NCBI GenBank assembly: GCA_028485475.2
Contig: CP144143.1
Span: forward strand, 186,001 to 250,000
Length of the DNA: 64,000 bases
Direction of reading: 5' to 3'
Source: Chitinophagaceae bacterium C216
GTDB lineage: Bacteria; Bacteroidota; Bacteroidia; Chitinophagales; Chitinophagaceae
Shown here: piece after piece, positions 28,315 through 37,540 of the stretch
How positions within the stretch are numbered: the stretch's first letter is position 1
Layout: every line of letters begins with the position of its first letter
Notes under the pieces: model-generated
The model's input: only the letters and a program-made list of their open reading frames with translations
Database searches by the model: none
Told to the model about the DNA's origin: nothing
Made by a program: the position numbers and the translations under genes

Positions 28315-29400
28315 TTAATCAATGCTGAACTCAAACTGATCGTACGATTCGGTTCTCCATGCTAGATGTTGGGTTGAAGGGGAAATCGCAAACAAGGGTG
28401 AAAAGGTTTTCACTTTCACTGTTTTCTTATCGGGTAAAAACTCCAATATCCGCAACCACCCATCGCCACCGTTGCCATGCCAGCCACCTCCTAAAGCTTG
28501 GGCATTAAACACCATCTGACTTACATTCTTTCCGGCTGCATTTTTATCCTGCCTGAAACCTACATGCGCCTTTACATTATCAGGAGCGCCGATATGTCCG
28601 GAAAATACCAGCTGAATATTGGAAGATGGCTGTACCAGTTTACGCCAGATAGCAGCACCATAATTGCCTTCGCTGATTTTATAGTTCTCTTTCTCAATAT
28701 GCTCATTTTTGGAATTGAGATAAGAATGCGTAAGAATAATAGCCGTATGGTCTTTGTATTTATCCTGCGCTAGCGTGTGTTTGGCCCAGCTTAAGATAGT
28801 GTCGCGTGGAGCAAACTCCAATGTCATCAGCAAAAACTTTCTACCCTGCGGTGATGTAAATTCAAATACTGCATTTTCCAGCGTGGGTACCCCCTCGGCG
28901 TTGAGCGCCACCTCACGAATACCTTTCTGAGTTAAGAAGTTTTTATCCACCGGAAAATACTTATTGTATTGCGTGCGGCGAACACTAATATTGCTATAAC
29001 CATAATCATGATTGCCGGCTGCAAGCATATAAGGCACCTTACCATCCAACCTGCTAAATCCTCTTGCAACAGCTTCCCATTGCTTCTTACTGGGCTGATT
29101 TACCGAAACACCATTAGGATTGATAATTTCGTTTTGCTCCACCAAATCTCCTGTACACATTACCAGTTTAATATTCAGCTTATCGATATTTTCACTAATC
29201 CATGCCGTCATAAGTTCAAAGATGGGCTGATTACGTTCAAACTTCTGATAAGTCTGAGGATCCGGCAGTAAAATCATAGTCCAGGAATTTGGGTCCGATA
29301 AAGCCGGAGGTTCATATTGCTTCTGCTGAGCATGAACAGCTAACTTAAAGCAAACAATCAATAACGCAAATAACCAGAATTGACGAAAGTATTTATTCAT
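28315..29400 (-). CDS. Secreted calcineurin-like metallophosphoesterase
   Basis: A 361-residue protein with a signal peptide (1-24, ending VHAQ). Metallophosphoesterase motifs follow in order: LLPDPQTY (first metal Asp), MCTGDLVEQ, AAGNHDYG, ILTHSYLN and FSGHIGAPDN. The substrate is unknown; secreted members act on phosphate esters or nucleotides. It lies 53 bp downstream of the Gfo/Idh/MocA gene on the same strand, so a three-gene exported operon is likely. The C-terminal region (KTVKVKTFSPLF) is a small beta domain usual in this group. Confidence 0.88.
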   Translation of the reverse strand: MNKYFRQFWLFALLIVCFKLAVHAQQKQYEPPALSDPNSWTMILLPDPQTYQKFERNQPIFELMTAWISENIDKLNIKLVMCTGDLVEQNEIINPNGVSVNQPSKKQWEAVARGFSRLDGKVPYMLAAGNHDYGYSNISVRRTQYNKYFPVDKNFLTQKGIREVALNAEGVPTLENAVFEFTSPQGRKFLLMTLEFAPRDTILSWAKHTLAQDKYKDHTAIILTHSYLNSKNEHIEKENYKISEGNYGAAIWRKLVQPSSNIQLVFSGHIGAPDNVKAHVGFRQDKNAAGKNVSQMVFNAQALGGGWHGNGGDGWLRILEFLPDKKTVKVKTFSPLFAISPSTQHLAWRTESYDQFEFSID

Positions 29401-29453
29401 GATTATATTTTCTTTTAAGTGAATTTAGACCTAAGTCTTTCGTTCTTTTCCTT

Positions 29454-30752
29454 CTAGAAAACAGACCACTCCTTCTTCATGGGTCTCGTTAATAATTGAT
29501 TGGCTGTCTCATTATTGGTGAATCGTTCTTTTACAGGATCCCACTTTAGATATTCTTTTACTTCGAATGCAATGTTACCAATATTGCACACCGTAGCGGT
29601 ACGATGGCCTGTTTCAATATCTGCCACCGGTTCTGTACGCATACGCATAGCATTTATGAAATCTTTATAATGATCTTCACTATAATACACTCTTTTTTCA
29701 TTGGAGCCTATTTTATGATCGCGCAACTGTTCGGGATTGGTTTCTAGCTTTCTTCTTTGTACGTCCAAAGTGCCTTTAGTACCGATAAATCTTACGGCAT
29801 GATTTTTTCCAAAGTTTTCTTTGGTCATCACAATACCATTAGCATAGCGATAGGTTAAAGCGGTAGCACCATTTACGCCTGGTGGTGTAATGTCTACGGG
29901 ACCGCTTCTGTCCATATCTAGCGCCCATTGTGCAATATCAAACATGTGTGCCCCCCAATCTGTCATATCACCGCCACCAAGACCTTTATAATTGCGCCAT
30001 TTAGCCCATACTGGATTATCTAAGGCCGGATTCAGCAAATTGTTATAATGCACATATTCCGTATTGGGGCCTAACCACATATTCCAATCCAGATCTGCAG
30101 GCAACTGCTCTTCGGGTAAATCATAAGGAACGGGGGGAGCTCCCACACTTACCTGCACCTTGGTAATTTCACCAAGATAGCCGTTACGTACCAATTCCAC
30201 CGCCTGCCTGAACTCTGGCCAGGAACGCTGCATACTACCGGTTTGAAATACTCTCTTGTATTTTTTTACCGCATTCACCATAGCGCGTCCTTCGGTCACA
30301 GTAAGCGACAGTGGTTTTTCACAGTAAATATCTTTTCCGGCTTTGGCTGCCATTACAGTCATAGTTGCATGCCAAGCATCGGGAGTAGCGATCACTACGG
30401 CGTCTATATCTTTTCGTTGGAGCAGTTCTGTGAAATTGCTATAGGCTACACAACCGTTATAGGATGATTTACCGGTGAATTTTGCGTAATACTCGTTTAC
30501 TTCCCTAACAAAAGTATCTACTTTTCGTTTGTATACATCACAAGCTGCTGCAATTTGTGCCTCACCGGTATTTAAGAAAGATTGTTTTAGATAAAAAGCT
30601 TGTCTTCCGGTTCCAATAAAGCCGAAATTAATCATATCGCTGGGGGGCGTATAGCCTCTACCCAATACACGACGCGGTACAATAAAAACAGACGACAATA
30701 TGGCCGATTGGGCAAGAAATTTTCTGCGAGAAATAACGTTTTTTTTGTTCAT
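29454..30752 (-). CDS. Tat-exported Gfo/Idh/MocA-family oxidoreductase
   Basis: A 432-residue protein with a twin-arginine signal (SRRKFLAQSA) followed by an N-terminal Rossmann domain (INFGFIGTGRQA; VIATPDAWHATMTVMAAKAGKDIYCEKPLSLT) and a C-terminal alpha/beta domain (GGGDMTDWGAHMFDIAQWAL). Family members oxidise or isomerise sugars with NAD(P); exported Bacteroidota members with tightly bound cofactor include glycosidases acting by a redox mechanism, so a hydrolytic role is also possible. Its ATG overlaps the stop of the isomerase-like gene by 4 bp (ATGA), which indicates translational coupling. Confidence 0.9.
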   Translation of the reverse strand: MNKKNVISRRKFLAQSAILSSVFIVPRRVLGRGYTPPSDMINFGFIGTGRQAFYLKQSFLNTGEAQIAAACDVYKRKVDTFVREVNEYYAKFTGKSSYNGCVAYSNFTELLQRKDIDAVVIATPDAWHATMTVMAAKAGKDIYCEKPLSLTVTEGRAMVNAVKKYKRVFQTGSMQRSWPEFRQAVELVRNGYLGEITKVQVSVGAPPVPYDLPEEQLPADLDWNMWLGPNTEYVHYNNLLNPALDNPVWAKWRNYKGLGGGDMTDWGAHMFDIAQWALDMDRSGPVDITPPGVNGATALTYRYANGIVMTKENFGKNHAVRFIGTKGTLDVQRRKLETNPEQLRDHKIGSNEKRVYYSEDHYKDFINAMRMRTEPVADIETGHRTATVCNIGNIAFEVKEYLKWDPVKERFTNNETANQLLTRPMKKEWSVF

Positions 30753-31666
30753 GCTTTGAGTGCGTTTTTACAATAATCAATACATTTTTTTATTTCGGTG
30801 AGTGCGTCAGTTGCAGCATATTCATATTCGATATTACAAGGAATCGGCCAGCCTTTATCTCTTATCAATTGCAATACATCCACAATAGGTGTGTCGCCTT
30901 GTCCAAAAGGCACCACACGTCCTTGATTCTTTTTGCGGTCTTTAATATGAAGACAAACAATTTTATCGTGATACTTTTTAATAAAATCTACAGGATCATA
31001 ATTCGCAGCAGTGAAGTGCCCGATATCTAAATTAATGCGTATAAAGTCCGACTTACCCTCCATACCACGCATAAAACTTTCAGGCGTGGCGAATTGATTG
31101 GGATCCTCTACATGGGAGTGATTATGCATCCCCACTTTTATCTGATATTTTCGGGCCAACACATCTATTCTGCCCATCTGATCTACTGTGGTGGAAGTGG
31201 TAATCGTATCGGTTCCCAATGTTTTTGCTATTTTGAATACCAGTTCAAACTCCTTTTCTGAATCTCTTTTATTAAACGTACCGTTGAACGCCTGAATACG
31301 AATACCGGCTTTTTTAAATTTTTCGGCAATCGCTTCAATCTGATCCATTGTTACTGTTTCGCGCCATCGTTTTAATCCTTCGGCATTGCGCTTCCGTTCC
31401 TCCGGGGTGGCATCACGCTTCCACATAAACTCGCGGGGTTCTACATGGCCTGTCCATAATTCACAACTCGTAAATCCTAACTGTTGCATGGCTGCGATAG
31501 CCTCGTCCAAATTCCGGTCGCGAAAGCTGTAGCTTTGCACACCTATAATCACCTCCTTATATTGTTCTTCGATTAAAGAAAAGTGTTGTAGCGAAGGCGA
31601 TATCAACATGCCAGTCATTCCGGCCAAAGATATCTTACACCATTCCCTACGAGATATTGTTGACAT
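30749..31666 (-). CDS. Exported sugar-phosphate isomerase/epimerase-like TIM-barrel protein
   Basis: A 305-residue AP-endonuclease-2/xylose-isomerase-like barrel. The N-terminus has SRREWCKISLAGMTG, a Tat-like signal. Barrel residues include VGMHNHSHV, RINLDIGHFTAANYDP, IVCLHIKDRKK and NIEYEY, which supply the metal-binding His, Asp and Glu. Family members isomerise or epimerise sugars and related acids; the substrate here is unknown. It is the first gene of the operon with the Gfo/Idh/MocA protein and the phosphoesterase, and probably works on the same compound as the oxidoreductase. Confidence 0.85.
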   Translation of the reverse strand: MSTISRREWCKISLAGMTGMLISPSLQHFSLIEEQYKEVIIGVQSYSFRDRNLDEAIAAMQQLGFTSCELWTGHVEPREFMWKRDATPEERKRNAEGLKRWRETVTMDQIEAIAEKFKKAGIRIQAFNGTFNKRDSEKEFELVFKIAKTLGTDTITTSTTVDQMGRIDVLARKYQIKVGMHNHSHVEDPNQFATPESFMRGMEGKSDFIRINLDIGHFTAANYDPVDFIKKYHDKIVCLHIKDRKKNQGRVVPFGQGDTPIVDVLQLIRDKGWPIPCNIEYEYAATDALTEIKKCIDYCKNALKA

Positions 31667-32191
31667 GGTATTATAATTTATGCAGTAAACTCCTAATAGA
31701 ATCCTTATCCAATTTCAGAAATATCAATATGCAAGCATCCCGTTATAAAAACCAAATAAGCAATCGTAAAAAAGCTATTGACCTTTAAAACACCAAGTGC
31801 TTAGAGCAATCTCATCACATTCAAGAAATAACATCCTTACCACGTTCCGAATCTTCCCCATTACACGTTCCTCAAATTTAATAAGTTCCAACTATTTCTG
31901 TATTAATTCTTTTTTATCAGTTTATTAGAGATGCCTTCAGGAAGCGCCACTGAAGTGTACCCGCATAAAAAAAACACCACTTATAGACATAAATGGTGTA
32001 ATTCTCGAAAACTATCTGCTTTTAGGAAAGATGTGAAGGCAAAATTGTTGGCACCTTTCAGAAAAACTTACTCAGTAAGCAAAAGCCAAAGGAGCCACAG
32101 GCTTTTGTGATAACAAAAGTATAAGCATGCCGTATTACTTTATTATCGAAATCGGGAAAAAGCATTTGCGAAATGCGGAAAATAGGAAGTA
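31667..32191. other. Intergenic region with several hairpins
   Basis: About 525 bp lie between two minus-strand genes. They contain a terminator at 31966-31999, the inverted repeat CTTCAG/CTGAAG near 31935-31953 and an 8-bp inverted repeat CAAAAGCC/GGCTTTTG (32080-32107). No open frame looks coding. A small RNA is possible but unsupported. Confidence 0.5.
31966..31999 (-). terminator. Intrinsic terminator of the ABC exporter gene
   Basis: ACACCACTTA pairs with TAAATGGTGT (one wobble) around a 6-nt loop, with eight or more T following on the minus strand. It is about 190 bp past the ABC gene stop, so the mRNA has a long 3' end. Confidence 0.75.
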
Positions 32192-33997
32192 TTAGCTCTT
32201 AAAAGTTTGGGCCAATCTAGCAATATTTAAGCTACGAGCCGAGGCTTCGAAGATTTCCTTGTACACCCCCTCACGTTTAATCAGCTCTTCATGCTTGCCG
32301 CTCTCTACCAGACGTCCCTGTTTCAGCACATAAATCACATCTGCATCTACAATCTGTGAGATGGAATGTGAAATAATCACTACAGTACGGTTTTGCTTGA
32401 TGGCATCAATACTGTTTTTAATTTGCTCGGTGGCGATAGCATCTAGGCTCGCTGTGGGCTCATCCAAAAAGATAATAGGTGGATCTTTTAAAAATAACCT
32501 AGCAATCGCAATACGTTGTTGCTGGCCACCACTTAAGAGCTGTGCATCACTTTTATATCGCAACGGAAGATCCATAATCTGATCGTGCAGATAAGCTTTT
32601 TTAGCCGCTTCAACAATTTCCGCTTCCGTAGCATCAATTTTACCATACCGAATATTTTCTTCAATAGTTCCTTTGAAAATGTGATTACGTTGCAATACCA
32701 ATCCTATCTCGCTACGCAATGAACTATTATCATATTCTTTCAAATCAACACCATCCAGTAAAATGGTACCACTATCTGGCTCATAAAATTTATTGAGGAG
32801 ATTGAGTATAGTACTTTTGCCCGCACCGCTGAGACCTACAAGGGCTGTAGTTTTACCTTTTTGAATTTTCAGACTTACATTATGTAACGCCTTGGTGCCA
32901 TTGGGGTAAGTAAAGCTTACATCGCGCATCTCGAAAGTGCCCTCTGCTTCAGTAACCACATATCCGCCATTAGCCTCAATTTCCTCATCATCTTCGATAA
33001 TTTGAAAATAGGCTTCGGCATAGATAAAGGCATCGTTAATTTCATCGTAGATCCTGTGCAGTTGCCGTATCGGAGCGGACACATTATTAAACAGCATGAT
33101 GTGCAACATAATAGCACCGATACTAATTTGATGGTTCAACACCAGATAGGCGGTTAAAATGATAATCAATACTACCCCAATCTGTTCGATAAAGCTTTTA
33201 ACACCATCGTAAGTAAAATTCGTTTTACGGGTGTATAGCTGATTATCCGTAAGCTCCTGCTGGATAGCTAATTGTTTTTTTTCTTCAATATCTTCTCTAA
33301 CAAAGCTTTTGATAACCGTAATGGAATCAATAAGATTCAATAATCCGTTACTTTTATTCTCTCGTCCCGATCTAAGCTGTCGCCTCACCCCCTGCAGTTT
33401 CTTAGCCTGCTTGGCACTTACCAGAAAATAAGCCGGCAATATAGTTATCGCTATTAAGCCTACATATACATTGGCCGTAAACATGATTACCAATGCCAGT
33501 ATCGCATTACAGAATAATGGTAATATATCGATGAAAAAGTTTTGTACCAGTCGTGTAAGACTTTCCACACCTCGATCAATACGCGTCTGTAATTTACCAG
33601 ATTGATTTTCGGGCAATGCAAAAAAATGCATGCGATAAGTAAGAATACGGCTGATGGCTTTTTGTGCTAGTGTGTTACTGACATTGATGCGGATCTTTTC
33701 GCCGTAGTATTTCTGCCCGAACTGAATGAAAATATTCAATAATTCTTTAGCAAATAATATGGCGGAAATAACACCCAGCAATTTTACACCCTCTTTCATG
33801 GGGTCGGGATGATGCAATAGCACATCCACATGATCCACTGTATACTTGAGGATTAACGGATTGACCTGTGCCGCCATTGCACCAATGAGTGTGAGCGTGA
33901 GAGTGCCCAACACCATGGTACGATAAGGCTTTACGAAAGGCCAAAGCTGCTTTACAATATTGACGAGGTTAAGTGTTTTGGAAAATGGTTTGGCCAT
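32192..33997 (-). CDS. ABC exporter, fused permease and ATPase
   Basis: A 601-residue half-transporter: about six membrane helices (residues 15-320) and a nucleotide-binding domain (about 345-585) with Walker A GLSGAGKSTIL, signature LSGGQQQR, Walker B IIFLDEPTASLD and the H-loop SHSIS. It would act as a homodimer in the inner membrane exporting lipid, peptide or drug; nothing in the sequence decides among these. It appears monocistronic. Confidence 0.92.
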   Translation of the reverse strand: MAKPFSKTLNLVNIVKQLWPFVKPYRTMVLGTLTLTLIGAMAAQVNPLILKYTVDHVDVLLHHPDPMKEGVKLLGVISAILFAKELLNIFIQFGQKYYGEKIRINVSNTLAQKAISRILTYRMHFFALPENQSGKLQTRIDRGVESLTRLVQNFFIDILPLFCNAILALVIMFTANVYVGLIAITILPAYFLVSAKQAKKLQGVRRQLRSGRENKSNGLLNLIDSITVIKSFVREDIEEKKQLAIQQELTDNQLYTRKTNFTYDGVKSFIEQIGVVLIIILTAYLVLNHQISIGAIMLHIMLFNNVSAPIRQLHRIYDEINDAFIYAEAYFQIIEDDEEIEANGGYVVTEAEGTFEMRDVSFTYPNGTKALHNVSLKIQKGKTTALVGLSGAGKSTILNLLNKFYEPDSGTILLDGVDLKEYDNSSLRSEIGLVLQRNHIFKGTIEENIRYGKIDATEAEIVEAAKKAYLHDQIMDLPLRYKSDAQLLSGGQQQRIAIARLFLKDPPIIFLDEPTASLDAIATEQIKNSIDAIKQNRTVVIISHSISQIVDADVIYVLKQGRLVESGKHEELIKREGVYKEIFEASARSLNIARLAQTFKS

Positions 33998-34049
33998 TCG
34001 AATTTATTCTGGGTTGGAGAGATGATCTGTTATAACTAATGGATATACT

Positions 34050-35225
34050 TTACAACCTTTCGATGATGCCTGCAATCCCCTGTCCACCACCCACACAAGC
34101 GGTGACCATGCCGTACTTTTTGTTTAGTCTTTTCAAGTCGTTTAAGATTTGCACGGTGAGCTTGGTACCGGTACAACCCAATGGGTGTCCTAAGGCAATA
34201 GCACCCCCGTTGATATTTACTTTGGTAGCATCCAAACCGGCTTCGCGTATAACAGCCAATGTCTGTGAAGCAAAAGCTTCATTTAGTTCTATCAAATCGA
34301 TATCAGCTAAGTTCATACCTGCTTGCTTTAAAGCCTTTGGAATAGCAGCTACAGGGCCAATACCCATAATTCGGGGCTCCACTCCTGCTACTGCCGATAC
34401 CACAAGTCTACCTATTGGTTGCAGTTGGAGTTGATTCATAAGCTTCTCGCTCATCACAATCACAAAGGCGGCTCCGTCGCTGGTTTGAGAAGCATTCCCC
34501 GCCGTAACAGTACCATTGGCAGCAAATACCGGTTTCAGCTTGCGCAGCGCTTCTATAGAAGTGTCCGCACGTGGTCCCTCATCCGTATCCACCACATAAG
34601 TGCGCTTTTGTTTTTTTCCTTTTTCATCCAGATAAACTTGCTCCACGGTTATGGGTAAGATTCCGTCTTTGAACACACCGTTTTTTATAGCAGCTAATGC
34701 CTTTTGATGCGAATGGTAGCTATACTCATCTTGGTCATCGCGACTGATATGGTATTCCTTAGCCACAGCTTCGGCTGTGAGGCCCATATTCAAATAATAA
34801 TCGGGGGCATCGCTGGCAATATTGTAAGAAGGAACGGTTTTCCATCCGGAAGCAGGCACCATACTCATACTCTCGGTTCCGCCTGCGATAATACAATCGG
34901 CCATGCCACATCTAATTTTAGCAGTGGCGATGGCGATGGTTTCCAATCCCGAAGCACAATAGCGGTTGACCGTAACCCCGGGTGTTTCGATACCTAATGC
35001 ACGCGCAGCGATAATACGTCCCATTTGTAGGCCCTGCTCCGCTTCGGGTACGGCATTGCCCACAATTACATCATCTATCAAAGCGGGCTCTAGTTGTGGC
35101 ACACTCGCCATTAATCCTTTTATAACTTCGATGGCCAAATCATCCGGACGATAAAAGCGAAAACCGCCGCGCTTGGCTTTGGCCACTGCAGTTCGATATC
35201 CGGCTACGATATATGCTTCTGTCAT
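34050..35225 (-). CDS. Thiolase (acetyl-CoA C-acyltransferase)
   Basis: The protein has 391 residues from MTEAYIVAGYRT; further ATGs lie upstream in frame (35231 and others), but this start gives the family length. The thiolase nucleophile Cys is in VNRYCASGLETIA, and the second active-site pair is GGAIALGHPLGCTG and TACVGGGQG. It either cleaves 3-ketoacyl-CoA in fatty-acid breakdown or condenses acyl-CoAs. No other beta-oxidation gene is adjacent. It is divergent from pyrD across about 220 bp. Confidence 0.93.
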   Translation of the reverse strand: MTEAYIVAGYRTAVAKAKRGGFRFYRPDDLAIEVIKGLMASVPQLEPALIDDVIVGNAVPEAEQGLQMGRIIAARALGIETPGVTVNRYCASGLETIAIATAKIRCGMADCIIAGGTESMSMVPASGWKTVPSYNIASDAPDYYLNMGLTAEAVAKEYHISRDDQDEYSYHSHQKALAAIKNGVFKDGILPITVEQVYLDEKGKKQKRTYVVDTDEGPRADTSIEALRKLKPVFAANGTVTAGNASQTSDGAAFVIVMSEKLMNQLQLQPIGRLVVSAVAGVEPRIMGIGPVAAIPKALKQAGMNLADIDLIELNEAFASQTLAVIREAGLDATKVNINGGAIALGHPLGCTGTKLTVQILNDLKRLNKKYGMVTACVGGGQGIAGIIERL

Positions 35226-35433
35226 GAGCATAGAATTTAAACTGGAAAAATGATTAAATAGTTGCATAAGCAACCGTGTATTTCAAACTTACGAAAATTG
35301 CATGAACCATGGATTTGTCTGCCATCAATAAATGACGAGCTATGCACCGCAGTACAAGTGAGTGACACAAGAGCGATGCGTAACCGTACCACAGCCAGTA
35401 ACATAAACATCATTATACAACCTTAACATCACC

Positions 35434-35441
35434 TATATTTG
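35434..35441 (+). promoter_or_regulatory. pyrD promoter -7 element next to the start codon
   Basis: TATATTTG fits TAnnTTTG exactly and ends six bases before the ATG at 35448, so the mRNA would be leaderless or nearly so. No clear -33 TTG is seen at the expected distance. Confidence 0.5.
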
Positions 35442-35447
35442 CAATCG

Positions 35448-36491
35448 ATGTATTCCCTACTAAGAAGATTATACTTTTTGTTTCCTGCGGAGAGGGCTCA
35501 TTATATGGCAATGAGCCACTTACACCTGCTTACGGCTACACAGGCCGGCAAGAAGCTGGTAAGTGCCATTACAGCACCTTCTAAAACCATTGAGACGCGT
35601 TTTCTGAATATGGTATTCAAAAATCCGGTGGGACTAGCTGCCGGTTTTGATAAGAATGCCGTATTTCTGAACGAACTGGAAGCATTGGGATTTGGATTTG
35701 TGGAAATAGGCACCGTTACCCCATTACCGCAATCCGGCAATCCGCAACCACGCCTATTCAGATTGCCGGCCGATAGGGCTTTAATCAATCGAATGGGCTT
35801 TAACAACGACGGTGCAGATGCAATTGCAGAGCGACTTCGGCAATGGAGAGAAAAAAAAGCTGCCGTCAAAGAAAAATATCCGCTCATTATTGGTGGTAAC
35901 ATTGGTAAAAACAAAGTAACGCCTAACGAAGATGCGTGGAAAGACTATGCCACCTGCTTTAACAAACTGCATCATTATGTAGATTATTTTGTGGTGAATG
36001 TGAGCAGTCCGAACACACCCGGCCTACGCGCATTGCAGGATAAAGAATCGCTTAGAAAAATTATTTGGAACCTTGCCATGATTAACAATGGTAAGGCCGT
36101 AGCCAAACCTATACTGTTAAAAATAGCACCCGACCTGAACCAGGCGCAGATTGATGATGTGATTGAGCTGGCCGATGAAGTAAAACTGGATGGGTTGGTC
36201 ATCAGCAATACCACTATTGACCGTAACGGATTGGTAACACCCGTAACAGAACTAGAAAAAATTGGAAATGGAGGCTTAAGCGGAAAACCCGTAAGAGCCA
36301 GAAGTACGGCCATTATAGAGTATGTGCATAAACAAACACAAGGATGCATTCCCATTATCGGTTCGGGAGGCATCTTTAGCGCGGTAGATGCCCGGGAAAA
36401 ATTGGCTGCAGGCGCCACTTTGGTGCAGGTATGGACAGGGTTTATTTATCAAGGACCTACCATCGTTAAGCAAATTTGCGACGCTTTATAA
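35448..36491 (+). CDS. pyrD: Dihydroorotate dehydrogenase (quinone), class 2
   Basis: A 347-residue class 2 enzyme oxidising dihydroorotate to orotate with quinone as acceptor, bound to the inner membrane by its N-terminal helices (MYSLLRRLYFLFPAERAHYMAM). FMN and substrate motifs are NPVGLAAGFDKNA, GFVEIGTVTP, NVSSPNTPGLR (catalytic Ser), KIAPDL, ISNTT and IIGSGGIFSA. The ATG at 35448 is preferred over an in-frame TTG three codons upstream, which overlaps the -7 box. The TerC-family gene follows 8 bp downstream. Confidence 0.97.
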   Translation: MYSLLRRLYFLFPAERAHYMAMSHLHLLTATQAGKKLVSAITAPSKTIETRFLNMVFKNPVGLAAGFDKNAVFLNELEALGFGFVEIGTVTPLPQSGNPQPRLFRLPADRALINRMGFNNDGADAIAERLRQWREKKAAVKEKYPLIIGGNIGKNKVTPNEDAWKDYATCFNKLHHYVDYFVVNVSSPNTPGLRALQDKESLRKIIWNLAMINNGKAVAKPILLKIAPDLNQAQIDDVIELADEVKLDGLVISNTTIDRNGLVTPVTELEKIGNGGLSGKPVRARSTAIIEYVHKQTQGCIPIIGSGGIFSAVDAREKLAAGATLVQVWTGFIYQGPTIVKQICDAL

Positions 36492-36499
36492 ACCCTGAC

Positions 36500-37324
36500 A
36501 TGGAAACATTATTTATCTCCGCACCGGAGCTTTTTACCTTCGATTCGCTGGTAAGCTTCATCATACTCGTAATACTGGAAATCGTATTGGGTATCGATAA
36601 TGTAACTTTCGTAAGCATTATCTTGAGCCGCCTTCCCCGTAATTTACAGAAGAGAGGGGGTGTTACATGGATGATTACCGGCATCATCAGCCGCTGTTTG
36701 TTATTGGCCGCACTCAGCTGGCTGTTGTCACAAAAAGGCAAATATATTATCCCTGATAGCTGGTTTGGAAAAGGATTTGACCTGGCCAGCTTAGTAATGC
36801 TGGCGGGAGGCATTTTTTTGATATATAAATCGGTAAAAGAAATCCATCATAAGCTAGAGGGAGAAGACCCCATGGCGAATCCACAAAACCGTAAAACCTT
36901 AACCTTTGGTGTAGCCATTGCACAGATTTTGCTTATCGATGCGGTGTTCTCGTTCGATAGTGTAATTACTGCCGGAGGTACGGCCAAACATCTGGAAATT
37001 ATGATAGCGGCAGTAATTGTGGCGATGATTGTGATGTTTACCTTCAGTCCGAAGATTGCGGATTTTATTGAAAAGCATCCTACACTGAAAATACTGGCTC
37101 TTTCGTTTCTAGTAATGATAGGCGTAAGTCTGATAGTAGAGGGTTGGAACTCCGAAAAAGCCCACGAGCTGCACCTGAAAAACTACATCTACTTTGCCAT
37201 GGCCTTTTCCTTTGTGGTGGAAGTGCTGAATATGATTATGCGCAAACGAACCGATAAACGAGTAGTACAACTAAATGCACCCCGATTGAAGAAAGAGCGT
37301 GATGAAACGTCTGAGACCATTTAA
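36500..37324 (+). CDS. TerC-family integral membrane protein
   Basis: The protein has 274 residues from the ATG at 36500; a TTG start further upstream would overlap pyrD. It has about seven membrane helices with conserved acidic motifs EIVLGIDNVTF and IDAVFSFDSVI, both diagnostic of TerC. The family is linked to metal-ion (manganese) export and tellurite resistance; the substrate here is not proven. It begins 8 bp after pyrD and is probably cotranscribed with it. Confidence 0.92.
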   Translation: METLFISAPELFTFDSLVSFIILVILEIVLGIDNVTFVSIILSRLPRNLQKRGGVTWMITGIISRCLLLAALSWLLSQKGKYIIPDSWFGKGFDLASLVMLAGGIFLIYKSVKEIHHKLEGEDPMANPQNRKTLTFGVAIAQILLIDAVFSFDSVITAGGTAKHLEIMIAAVIVAMIVMFTFSPKIADFIEKHPTLKILALSFLVMIGVSLIVEGWNSEKAHELHLKNYIYFAMAFSFVVEVLNMIMRKRTDKRVVQLNAPRLKKERDETSETI

Positions 37325-37424
37325 ACAACATGGCAGCTGCTTATAAATTTTTTTCTGCAAAATTTTAGCAGCTTGATGCAAAAGCTATATTTTTACACCC
37401 CCAAAAAAACGGGGTAATATCACA

Positions 37425-37498
<74 letters not shown>

Positions 37499-37540
37499 CT
37501 TTACTTTCTCTGATGCATTAGAAAACTGTTTCGGATAGCT

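Noticed and set aside
28315-29400. Metallophosphoesterase with D-x-Q in place of D-x-H at the first motif
   Set aside because: The variant is seen in exported members of the superfamily and all other motifs are intact; not taken as loss of function.
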